The notes under the pieces are model-generated. The model searched no databases. It had not been told where the DNA came from and was given only the letters and a program-made list of their open reading frames with translations. From positions 248,001 to 312,000 of the forward strand of contig NZ_CP025513.1 in assembly GCF_003491345.1 (NCBI RefSeq): DNA of 64,000 nt, given 5' to 3'. Shown here piece by piece: positions 17,490-25,200 of this stretch (its first letter is position 1; every line of letters begins with the position of its first letter). A program made the position numbers and the translations under genes. Origin of the DNA: Neorhizobium sp. SOG26. Its GTDB lineage: Bacteria > Pseudomonadota > Alphaproteobacteria > Rhizobiales > Rhizobiaceae.

Positions 17490-18145
17490 TCGGGCTCTTC
17501 CACGGCATGTTCAACGGCGCCGCATCCGTCGCGGAGACGGCCCTGGCCGCTCGGTTCGCCCCGCTTTTTCCCGAAGAGCAGGCCGCGATGTCGCGCGCCA
17601 TGAAGCGCCGGCAAAGAGAATTCGTCGCCGGTCGCACCTGCGCGCGCCGGGCCATGAGCAGCCTGGGTATCGCGAGCCAGCCGATCCCGGTGGGCGCAGA
17701 TCGCGCACCGGTCTGGCCGCAAGGCATGGCGGGCAGTATCAGCCACTCCAAGACCCGCTGCGCGGCTGTCGTCGGTCGGCATTCCGATGGCATCTTCGCG
17801 CTTGGTATCGATGTGGAGGAGGCCACGCCGCTTGACGTTTATCTGAGCGAGGAGATTTGCAGCCCGGCTGAACGCCTGTGGCTCGAAACGCAGCCGGCAG
17901 ATCAGCGAGGGCTTTTGCTGACGGCCTTCTTCAGCGCCAAGGAATGCACGTATAAGTGCCAGTATTCCATGAGCCACACCTTCTTCGGCTTCCACGCCAT
18001 CCGCGTCGAATTCGATCTTGCCGAAGAACGATTCTACTCGATTTTCGAGACGGATATTCCGCCATTCAGGCTCCGCGACCGCCTGGACGGTCGTCTGGCC
18101 TTCCGCGAAGGCTATATCGTCTCGAGCATGACGATCGGAAAATAG
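17486..18145 (+). CDS. 4'-phosphopantetheinyl transferase, EntD/Sfp type
   Basis: About 219 residues. Motifs of the EntD-like superfamily are present: RRQREFVAGRTCARRAM, GSISHSKTRCAAVVG, LGIDVEE (metal-binding D and E) and FSAKECTYKC (the invariant W/F-x-x-KE-x-x-x-K). It transfers the phosphopantetheine arm from CoA to carrier-domain serines, here probably S1464 of the NRPS, S1822 of the PKS and perhaps the free carrier protein at 24967-25200. The TTG at 17486 overlaps the NRPS stop codon; the GGAGG there is very close to it, so ATG 17507 is an alternative start. Translational coupling to the NRPS gene makes it the dedicated activating enzyme. Confidence 0.92.
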   Translation: MIGLFHGMFNGAASVAETALAARFAPLFPEEQAAMSRAMKRRQREFVAGRTCARRAMSSLGIASQPIPVGADRAPVWPQGMAGSISHSKTRCAAVVGRHSDGIFALGIDVEEATPLDVYLSEEICSPAERLWLETQPADQRGLLLTAFFSAKECTYKCQYSMSHTFFGFHAIRVEFDLAEERFYSIFETDIPPFRLRDRLDGRLAFREGYIVSSMTIGK

Positions 18146-18149
18146 GTAC

Positions 18150-18968
18150 TCACGGCGACTTTGGTTTCGGACGGCTGGCGAGCTCTTCAAGAAAAAGGCT
18201 GGCCAGCGGTAGAACAGCGTATGCGTAGCGCCGCCAAAGCCTGCGCGGGTCGCTCGCCATCCGGTGCACCCACTCAAGTCCGGCACGCTGCATCCACAAC
18301 GGAGCACGCTTCTTCACACCGACGAGAAACTCCAAGGATGCGCCAATGCAGAGACCGATGCCGCGCGCATCCGGGTGGCGCGACAACTCGTACGCGATTT
18401 TCTCCGACTGAGGGGAGCCGACGGCGATGAAGACGAAGCGAGCCTCAGCACGCGCCACGAAATCAATACAGGCTTGCATGGCTTCCGGATTGTCCCAGAT
18501 ACCTTGTGGCGGAAGATAGGCCCGGAACCGCACATTCGGGTAACGCTCCCGTAGATCGTGAACGACAGCCTCCTGGGAGGCGATGAGCGTAATGAGGTCA
18601 CCGTCTCGGATCACCGATTTGAACAGGCTCACGGTAAGGTCGGAGCCCGTGACGACAGGCAGCTTCAAGAATACCAGTCGCGCCAGCATGGCAATCGGAC
18701 GGCTGTCACAAACGGAAAACCAAGCCTGGCGATAGAACCGCTTGATGTCAATGTTTCGGCCCATCCTCACGACATGATCCACATTGGGCGTGACAATGTA
18801 GCGGAAGCCCATCGCGGCGGCTGCCGGGTTCGCGAGGAGACCCAGGACCCTTTCCGCCGGGACGGGATCGAAGGGAGATCCGAGGAAGTATTTGCGCTGA
18901 CTTGGCCCGCCGACATGATCCGACCGAACCGCTGACGTTTCAATGATTGCCATAGCCACTGCCCCCAT
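18150..18968 (-). CDS. WecG/TagA/CpsF-family glycosyltransferase (GT26)
   Basis: 267 residues from the preferred ATG at 18953, which has GGGGGC 7 bases upstream (272 from 18968). Family marks: RYIVTPNVDHVVRMGRN with the conserved T-P-N-x-D near residues 50-55, DSRPIAMLARLV, VTGSDL, then FIAVGSPQSEKIAYEL and IGLCIGASLEFLVG. These enzymes transfer a sugar (ManNAcA, GlcNAc or similar) from a nucleotide donor to a polyprenyl-diphosphate-linked acceptor during assembly of cell-surface polysaccharides. The C-terminal region (PLWMQRAGLEWVHRMASDP) is the typical membrane-associating tail. It converges with the PPTase gene with a 4-base gap. Confidence 0.9.
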   Translation of the reverse strand: MGAVAMAIIETSAVRSDHVGGPSQRKYFLGSPFDPVPAERVLGLLANPAAAAMGFRYIVTPNVDHVVRMGRNIDIKRFYRQAWFSVCDSRPIAMLARLVFLKLPVVTGSDLTVSLFKSVIRDGDLITLIASQEAVVHDLRERYPNVRFRAYLPPQGIWDNPEAMQACIDFVARAEARFVFIAVGSPQSEKIAYELSRHPDARGIGLCIGASLEFLVGVKKRAPLWMQRAGLEWVHRMASDPRRLWRRYAYAVLPLASLFLEELASRPKPKSP

Positions 18969-19233
18969 ACCTACGGCACCACCGGAATACTATCCGGTTG
19001 GCACGCCTGTTCCGTTAAACAATTGATTACGCTGCGTTAATGGTACAGGTATCCAGGCCTGCCGCTCAATCGTGCGCGTTGCATCATAAGTGATGATGTT
19101 GGCTTAACGCGCGTTTCCTGCTCTAGGAAAAGGGATGATCCAGCACGCCGTCGAACGGTGTAGAGCAGGTGGATTCGGCGCGTTCGCCTTTCGGCTATGA
19201 TGCTCGCAAGACAATGTCGGGAGGCCGATTATC
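18969..19233. promoter_or_regulatory. Divergent intergenic region
   Basis: 265 bases between two divergent glycosyltransferase genes, AT-richer than its surroundings near 19010-19045. A small dyad (CATCA 19082-19086, TGATG 19091-19095) is present. The downstream gene has GGGAGG 9 bases before its ATG. No specific promoter could be assigned. Confidence 0.35.
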
Positions 19234-20433
19234 ATGGTGCAGTTTCTGCTGGATTCCGTCGCGTTGTTCCTCGCGATTCCTCTATTGCTCCCCGTGATCG
19301 TCTTGGCGGCCGAGTGTTTCGCCGGGAGTTTCGGCACCAGAAAAGATCCAGATTTCGACGCTCAGCGACCGGCAATCGCCGTCCTAGTTCCCGCTCACGA
19401 CGAAGAGATGCAAATCACTGCCACCATCCGAAACATCCTGAGCCAGCTGCAGAGCGGCGATCGGCTTGTCGTCGTGGCCGACAACTGCAGCGATGACACC
19501 GCTCTGCTGGCGAGAGAGGCCGGGGCAGAGGTCGTGCAACGTCGTAACCAGATGCTTCGGGGCAAGGGATACGCGATTGATGCCGGCGTTCGATATCTCG
19601 CGTCTGATCCACGGGAAATCGTTGTGGTTGTCGACGCCGACTGCGTGCTCGAAGCAGGCGCGATCGACACGCTCGCCCGCATGACGGAAACTTGGCAAAG
19701 GCCGGTGCAGTCGCGTTATCTCATGGTCGCGCCGCCGAATACCGGCGTAGGGCTGGCAGTTTCCGAATTTGCTTTCCTGTTGAAGAACCGGATCCGGTGC
19801 CTAGGGCTGACAAAGCTTGGGTTTCCCGTCCAGCTGACCGGATCCGGCATGGCCTTTCCTTGGCCGTTGCTTCAAGAAATGGATCTTGCCACCGGCCACC
19901 TCGTTGAAGACATGAAGCTCGGACTTGATCTCGCAGAGGCGGGTTATGCTCCGCAGTTTTGCGATGCGGCTGTCGTACGGAGCACTTTCCCGTACTCACA
20001 GAAGGCGTTGAAGGTTCAGGCGTCTCGATGGGATGACGGGCGCGCCGGGATGACGTCGTCGCTACTGCGAGTTCTGCTCAAGCCCAAGACGTTTCAGAAC
20101 AGGGAGTATCTCGCCTTGGTCGTGGATGCATTGGTGCCACCGCTTTCTCTTCTTGCTGCCATGCTTGTCGCTGTCCTTGCCGCGACGGGACTGATAGCAA
20201 GTTTGGGCGGAAATCTGATCCCGCACGCGATTGCCGTTTTCGCCGCCGTCCTGTTTTTCGGTTCCGTCACGGCAGCGTGGTACCAGCATGGACGCCAGAT
20301 TCTCCCGGTAAGATCTCTCCGCGAAATTCCGGCATACGCTGCATGGAAAGTCGCGCGTGTCCCTCTTCGGGTTCTGCGCCCTGGCGGATCGGTCTGGATA
20401 AGGACCGATCGCGCTGGACCGGCAGACGTCTGA
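19234..20433 (+). CDS. GT2-family membrane glycosyltransferase
   Basis: 399 residues. An N-terminal hydrophobic segment (about 5-28) precedes a GT2 catalytic domain: IAVLVPAHDEEMQITATI, VVADNCSDDTA, VVVDADCVLE (D-x-D), LVEDMKLGLDLAEAG (ED general-base region) and QASRW (Q-x-x-RW, typical of processive inverting GT2 enzymes). Two or three hydrophobic C-terminal segments (about 310-365) follow. It probably acts at the cytoplasmic membrane, extending a lipid-linked or polymeric EPS chain. Q-x-x-RW hints at repeated transfer as in cellulose/hyaluronan-type synthases, but many non-processive relatives also have it. It is convergent with the GMC oxidoreductase gene, 10 bases away. Confidence 0.88.
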   Translation: MVQFLLDSVALFLAIPLLLPVIVLAAECFAGSFGTRKDPDFDAQRPAIAVLVPAHDEEMQITATIRNILSQLQSGDRLVVVADNCSDDTALLAREAGAEVVQRRNQMLRGKGYAIDAGVRYLASDPREIVVVVDADCVLEAGAIDTLARMTETWQRPVQSRYLMVAPPNTGVGLAVSEFAFLLKNRIRCLGLTKLGFPVQLTGSGMAFPWPLLQEMDLATGHLVEDMKLGLDLAEAGYAPQFCDAAVVRSTFPYSQKALKVQASRWDDGRAGMTSSLLRVLLKPKTFQNREYLALVVDALVPPLSLLAAMLVAVLAATGLIASLGGNLIPHAIAVFAAVLFFGSVTAAWYQHGRQILPVRSLREIPAYAAWKVARVPLRVLRPGGSVWIRTDRAGPADV

Positions 20434-20443
20434 TAGCTGCATC

Positions 20444-22000
20444 TCACGCAAGTTGAGAGAGTGCGTTTAGCTCAGTCGCCATATAGGCACCGACCCTCAG
20501 AGCATTGGCTGCAATGGTGAGGCTCGGGTTCGCACCACCGCTCGTCGGGAAGAATGACCCGTCGACGACGTAAAGGTTGGGAACGTCATGGGCGCGGTTG
20601 TTGCTGTCCAACACCGCGGTTGATCGATCGTAACCAAAACGGCAGGTTCCGCAGGCGTGTCCATAATTGAGACTGATATCGGACCCGAGCAGCATCATTC
20701 GGTGGCGCTTGAAGGCCGAGCGGTAGAGATCACGAAACCGCTGAACCCTTTCGCGAAGCTCGTCGTGGATCGTATACTCGAAGTAGATCGTATCCGGCTC
20801 ATCCGGGTGGGGTTTCACCCTGTTTTCCGGATAGGGGCGATCCTCGATGATCGATGCAAAGATGGTTGCTTTGCCATAGAGGAACACCCCGATGCCCGCC
20901 GGAACGCGCATCAGCGGCTTGAATGGCTTCAACCAGTTGATCCCTTTTCGATCGATAAGCGACTTCAGAAAGTGCAGCGCATTGCCCGCAGTCGCAGCCA
21001 GACCGGTCGATTGTATGACGCCAAGCTTCACGCCGCGATGCACGTAGAAGTCGCGAAACGCGATCGACTTCCCAGGCGAGGAGACGCGGGTGCGGCCACG
21101 GGGCCAAACGGCGAAGAAGTCCGAGGCGTGGAACATGAGATTGCGACCGACGAGATCCGAGGAATTCGCCAGACCGTTCGGCCAGTGATCGTTCCTTGAC
21201 TTCAAAAGAAGGAGCGGAGTGGAGAGCGCGCCCGCAGCCAGAACATATAATTTGGCAGTGACCTTGATCGCTTCGCCATTCCTCGTGCAATGCAGTTCCT
21301 TGATCCCGTTACGGTCCGCATTCAGTCGCTCAACAACGCACTGATCGACAAGCGTTACCCGACCTGTCGCCAGCGCCGGTTCGATGAACGCTCTGCGTGC
21401 GTCCTGCTTGCAGGACTTGTGGCATATGGACCCGCCGCATGGCCCGCAGCCCTTGATGTACTTGCAGGCGGTGTGCACCCGATATGGGTGCATGCCGTTG
21501 GACCGAGTGGAGCTGAAGAAGTGACGGTCGCATTCGGTCATTTCCGGAGGGTCGTTTACCTCCGCATCCGGCTGCAGCGGATCCTGGGTGCCGCTGACGT
21601 GCAGCAGGCGCTCCGCCATCTGGTAAAAAGGCTCCAGCTGATTGTAGCTGATTGGCCAAGCCGCGCTGCCGTCCTTATCGACAGCTTGAAAATCCTGCGG
21701 TGAAAGCCGCTCCAAAGCAGCTGCATAAAGGAGCGTAGACCCACCGGCACCGCAGCCGAGCGCTGGAAAGAACCGAACCAATTTGGCGTTGACCTTTCCG
21801 CAGATCTGCTCGGGCCAGCGCCCGTTTCTCAGCCTTTGGCTTTGATCGAGGCTGTCTGGATCGTCCGGTTCGCTTTCCACGAACTCGGCAAGCCCTTTTT
21901 CCAGAAAAATGGTGCGGTAGCCCGCCTTGGCCAGCATGTAGCCAACCGCTGCTCCACCCATACCGGCGCCGATGATGGCGACGTCAGACTCGAACTCCAT
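20444..22000 (-). CDS. GMC-family FAD-dependent oxidoreductase
   Basis: 518 residues. The N-terminus has the FAD Rossmann loop (DVAIIGAGMGGAAVGYMLAKAG). The GMC signature region is LGCGAGGSTLLYAAALERL, and the C-terminus ends NLYVVDGSFFPTSGGANPSLTIAANALRVG, the usual GMC_oxred_C motif with the FAD-contacting D-G-S segment. A cysteine-rich stretch near residue 185 (GCGPCGGSICHKSC) is shared with the subgroup resembling long-chain alcohol and sugar dehydrogenases. It oxidises an alcohol group, perhaps on an EPS sugar or on the PKS/NRPS product; the substrate is unknown. No signal peptide is apparent, so it should be cytoplasmic. Confidence 0.88.
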   Translation of the reverse strand: MEFESDVAIIGAGMGGAAVGYMLAKAGYRTIFLEKGLAEFVESEPDDPDSLDQSQRLRNGRWPEQICGKVNAKLVRFFPALGCGAGGSTLLYAAALERLSPQDFQAVDKDGSAAWPISYNQLEPFYQMAERLLHVSGTQDPLQPDAEVNDPPEMTECDRHFFSSTRSNGMHPYRVHTACKYIKGCGPCGGSICHKSCKQDARRAFIEPALATGRVTLVDQCVVERLNADRNGIKELHCTRNGEAIKVTAKLYVLAAGALSTPLLLLKSRNDHWPNGLANSSDLVGRNLMFHASDFFAVWPRGRTRVSSPGKSIAFRDFYVHRGVKLGVIQSTGLAATAGNALHFLKSLIDRKGINWLKPFKPLMRVPAGIGVFLYGKATIFASIIEDRPYPENRVKPHPDEPDTIYFEYTIHDELRERVQRFRDLYRSAFKRHRMMLLGSDISLNYGHACGTCRFGYDRSTAVLDSNNRAHDVPNLYVVDGSFFPTSGGANPSLTIAANALRVGAYMATELNALSQLA

Positions 22001-22268
22001 AACATCACCATGAGACTGAGGGACGAATGCGCTCCGTCCAGATCGGCATCACCGATTCTTCACGGGCGCGTGACGATACTGCATGGCCGTAATAGGCAGA
22101 TCAATTAGCCTGCCTCACCCTTAAGTTCAGCGAACCGTTAAATTTTGCTATCTATCTTTCGAACTAGGTTCGAGGATGCGAACCTACTCCAGCCATAAGA
22201 CGTAAGACGACAACGTTGCTGCCGGATGCCCGCAATATTACTCTTCCTGATGGGCAAGGGTCGTCGTC
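22001..22268. promoter_or_regulatory. Divergent promoter region with a near-perfect palindrome
   Basis: 268 bases between the GMC gene and the sugar transferase gene. A tight palindrome, TCGAAC-TAG-GTTCGA, lies at 22159-22173, about 95 bases before the sugar transferase ATG; a further GCGAACC follows at 22178-22184. This looks like a dimeric regulator's binding site. Because the sugar transferase makes the committing step of EPS synthesis, this is a sensible control point. The regulator is unknown. Confidence 0.4.
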
Positions 22269-23708
22269 ATGATAACACCAATCCAGACGGAAATTGAAGA
22301 CCATCCGATCAGTTATGAGGACATCGGGCGAACGCGCGGTCTCGAATACCGCAACATTGCCTATGTCGCGGCCTGCATGGATTTTATAGCTCTGCTGCTG
22401 GCGAGCCTGGCCGGCTACAGCGGCTACGAATACCTTGCCTTTCGCTCTGCCGCCGATCCGTCCCCCGTGCTTGGCATCGGGCTCGTTCTGTCAACGATCT
22501 TCGTTCTCGCTATGCACAGCGTTCAGGCATACAAGCCGGAGAACATCCAGCTTATTCGGCAGCAGATACGTCTTACCTGCGTCCTCATTGCGAGCACGCT
22601 CGCGTTCTTGCTGACCGTAATCTTCTTCCTGAAGATTGGCGACGCCTATTCTCGCGGCGGCACCTTGATGACGGCCGCTCTTTCCGTCTGCAGTCTCGTT
22701 GCCCTCCGCGTTTTCTGGAATTGGTACCTCCCGTCGGCTGCAGCATCCGCATCCTTCAAGAGGAAGCGGGTCCTGCTCTTGTGCGGTCAGGACTTCTCCA
22801 TTGAGCAATGGCGACACTTGGCCGCCGCAAGCGGGATGACGTTGGCGCAGACCATCCGCCTTTCAGAGGATGGGTCGCTTCCACCGAGCGCCATGGAGCG
22901 CTTGAGGCAAAGCCAGGCGGAGCGGTTTGATGAGGTATTCATCATCTGGCAAGGCGCCAACGTGGCCAACCTGGAACTTCATCTTGCAGAACTGAGACGC
23001 TCGGCGCTTCCGGTCAACGTCATCTTCGACGGCGTCCTCGGCAGGCTCACAAATACGCCAAGCGGCAAGATTGGCGGCATGACGGCATTTCAGACACAGC
23101 GCCCACCGCTCAACGCCTATGAGCGCGGCATTAAACGGGCCTTCGACATCGCGTTCTCCCTTGCGGCGCTCCTGTCTCTTTTTCCGCTGCTTCTGGTCAT
23201 TGCTGTCGCTATCAAACTCGACTCTCCCGGACCAATCCTCTTCAAGCAGACTCGAAGGGGTTATGGTGGGCGCAGCTTCCGCATCCTTAAATTTCGAAGC
23301 ATGAGCGTCATGGAAGATGGAGACGACATCCGCCAGGCGACACGGAATGATCGGCGGGTCACACGTGTGGGCGCAATTATCCGAGCCGCGAGCATAGACG
23401 AGCTGCCGCAGTTCTGGAACGTCCTGCGGGGCGACATGTCGACAGTGGGACCACGGCCGCACGCGCTGGCCCATGACGAGCTCTACGACGCCCAGATCGT
23501 CAAATATGCCTACCGCAGGCATGTGAAGCCGGGTTTGACGGGTTGGGCACAGATCAACAACTGCCGTGGAGAGACGCCAGACATCGAGAAGATGGAGCAG
23601 CGCATCTTCCATGACCTCTGGTACATCAACAACTGGTCGTTTTGGCTGGATTTGAAGATCGTCTTCCGCACTGCGCTTCAGATCTGCGATTTCGGCAAGG
23701 TCTATTGA
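22269..23708 (+). CDS. Undecaprenyl-phosphate sugar phosphotransferase (WcaJ/WbaP/ExoY superfamily)
   Basis: 479 residues. Four or five N-terminal membrane segments (about 30-160) and a Rossmann-like middle domain precede the bacterial sugar-transferase domain from about 280: KRAFDIAFSLAALLSL, then SPGPILFKQTRRGYGGRSF, ILKFRSM, ASIDELPQFWNVLRGDMS, TVGPRPHAL, and KPGLTGWAQINNCRGETPD. It transfers a sugar-1-phosphate (glucose or galactose type) to undecaprenyl phosphate, the first committed step of EPS repeat-unit assembly. The start has AAGGG 9 bases upstream. Its last bases overlap the PLP-decarboxylase stop on the opposite strand. Confidence 0.93.
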   Translation: MITPIQTEIEDHPISYEDIGRTRGLEYRNIAYVAACMDFIALLLASLAGYSGYEYLAFRSAADPSPVLGIGLVLSTIFVLAMHSVQAYKPENIQLIRQQIRLTCVLIASTLAFLLTVIFFLKIGDAYSRGGTLMTAALSVCSLVALRVFWNWYLPSAAASASFKRKRVLLLCGQDFSIEQWRHLAAASGMTLAQTIRLSEDGSLPPSAMERLRQSQAERFDEVFIIWQGANVANLELHLAELRRSALPVNVIFDGVLGRLTNTPSGKIGGMTAFQTQRPPLNAYERGIKRAFDIAFSLAALLSLFPLLLVIAVAIKLDSPGPILFKQTRRGYGGRSFRILKFRSMSVMEDGDDIRQATRNDRRVTRVGAIIRAASIDELPQFWNVLRGDMSTVGPRPHALAHDELYDAQIVKYAYRRHVKPGLTGWAQINNCRGETPDIEKMEQRIFHDLWYINNWSFWLDLKIVFRTALQICDFGKVY

Positions 23709-24967
23709 TCTGCCGGGCGCGCCGTCACCGGCAGGTCCCTGATGAAGGTAACGTCCCGGATGCCAGATGCCTCCACCAGAATTTCCCTTGGCGGCGCGTG
23801 GCTGATGAAGTGAATAGGACTGGCGGTGAGCCCATAGGCACCGCTGTTGTTTATCGCGATGACATCCCCCTCCTCAAGGCTCGGGAGCGCGACGCCGACT
23901 GCGAGCTTGTCGATAGATGTGCAGAGGGGGCCGACCAGGTTCACCGTCTCGACATCACCAGGACGTGCTCCCGCGCTCACCTTATGCATCCGGTAGTTGC
24001 GGTGCATCACCATACCGAAGTGGCCTGACGCCGGCAGATGATTGTTCATGCCACCATCGCAGATGCCGATCTTCGTGCCCCGTGATGTCTTGATGGAAAC
24101 GATCTTCGTCAAAAAGTAACCGGCTTCTCCCACGAGATATCGTCCGAGTTCAAGTACAAGCTGAGTGCCGGCGAATTGTGGAAGTGAGCAGAAGCTGTCG
24201 ATTTCTGCGGAAATACCGGAGGCAACGGCTTCCAGATCCAGCGGAACATCCTGATCGTGATAGGGAATACCAAGTCCGGAACCCAAGACGAGCTTCTCCG
24301 GCTTCGGGAGCGTGCCGGCATAGATCTCCCTGAAGATAGTCAGGAAGCCGCGGTAGTTTTCACAGAGCGCATCCGGCTTCAGGCACTGCGTACCGGAATA
24401 GATATGAATCCCGACGACGTGAAGGTTCTTGAGAGCCGCGATCACCCGTATGTCCCGAGGGCTATCTTCCCAATCGATGCCGAAGGCCGAAGGGCGGCCG
24501 GCCATCTGATCTCCGAAACCTTTGGGCACACTCGTAGGAGCTACTCGGATGAGGACGCGCTGCACTCGCCCAAGTTCCGCTGCGAATTTATCCGCCAGGA
24601 CCGCCTCTCGGACGGACTCGAGGATGAGCTCTCCTATCCCGACCTCGACTGCTTCGCGAATTTCGGCATCGCGCTTACCCGGTCCGGTGAAGCTGATCCG
24701 TAACGGCTGCCAGCCCGCCGAGACGGCGCTTCGCAACTCCCCGATCGAGGATACGTCGAGGTATTCGACGTGGTCCTTCATGAAGGCCAGGATTGCGGGA
24801 TTGGGATTGGACTTTGCAGCGAAGCTCAAGGCAAAGCGCCGTCCGAAGGCGCGCCTCAACTGAGACACGCGGTTCTCGATAAGCGGCATAAAATAGACGT
24901 AGGACGGCGTGCCGAATGACGCCGCGGCGCTTTCTAACCACATATCGACGGAGGACGGAATCTCCAT
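23702..24967 (-). CDS. PLP-dependent fold-III decarboxylase (exosortase-locus type)
   Basis: 421 residues of the alanine racemase-like/ornithine-DAP decarboxylase fold. The PLP lysine lies in SFAAKSNPNPAIL (near residue 53), the glycine-rich phosphate-binding loop is LGSGLGIPY, and the C-terminal active site has GPLCTSIDKLA and NNSGAYG. It should decarboxylate an amino acid, possibly while tethered to the carrier protein encoded just before it. The start codon overlaps that gene's stop by one base (TGATG). An acyl-CoA ligase, carrier protein and decarboxylase in this order is the set known beside exosortase/PEP-CTERM EPS loci, as I recall it. Substrate unknown. Confidence 0.88.
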   Translation of the reverse strand: MEIPSSVDMWLESAAASFGTPSYVYFMPLIENRVSQLRRAFGRRFALSFAAKSNPNPAILAFMKDHVEYLDVSSIGELRSAVSAGWQPLRISFTGPGKRDAEIREAVEVGIGELILESVREAVLADKFAAELGRVQRVLIRVAPTSVPKGFGDQMAGRPSAFGIDWEDSPRDIRVIAALKNLHVVGIHIYSGTQCLKPDALCENYRGFLTIFREIYAGTLPKPEKLVLGSGLGIPYHDQDVPLDLEAVASGISAEIDSFCSLPQFAGTQLVLELGRYLVGEAGYFLTKIVSIKTSRGTKIGICDGGMNNHLPASGHFGMVMHRNYRMHKVSAGARPGDVETVNLVGPLCTSIDKLAVGVALPSLEEGDVIAINNSGAYGLTASPIHFISHAPPREILVEASGIRDVTFIRDLPVTARPADQ

Positions 24968-25200
24968 CAGGTGGACGCTTCGGCGAAGCGCAAAATTCTG
25001 GATGGCGTATCGAAATTCTCGAGCGTCACGTCCTCCGCCCGGATAGCCATGCCTGTCGACTGCTCGATGAATGCGAGAAGGTTCACCATGGACACCGAAT
25101 CCAGGAGACCGGAAGAAAAGAGCTCGCTATCGCTGTCTGCTTGGTTGAGGTTCAACGTATCCCGCAGATAGTCCATCAATTTGCCTTGCGTGAGTATCAT
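24967..25200 (-). CDS. Acyl carrier protein (phosphopantetheine-binding)
   Basis: 77 residues from ATG 25200, whose ATGA overlaps the ligase stop codon; an upstream in-frame extension to 25275 is unlikely because of this coupling. Helical carrier fold with the attachment serine S35 in LLDSVSMVNLL and a conserved D just before it (SSGLLDSVSM). It probably carries the acyl or aminoacyl group loaded by the ligase at 25197-26825 and presented to the decarboxylase. The PPTase at 17486-18145 is the likely activating enzyme. Similar stand-alone carriers accompany exosortase-linked EPS gene sets. Confidence 0.88.
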   Translation of the reverse strand: MILTQGKLMDYLRDTLNLNQADSDSELFSSGLLDSVSMVNLLAFIEQSTGMAIRAEDVTLENFDTPSRILRFAEAST

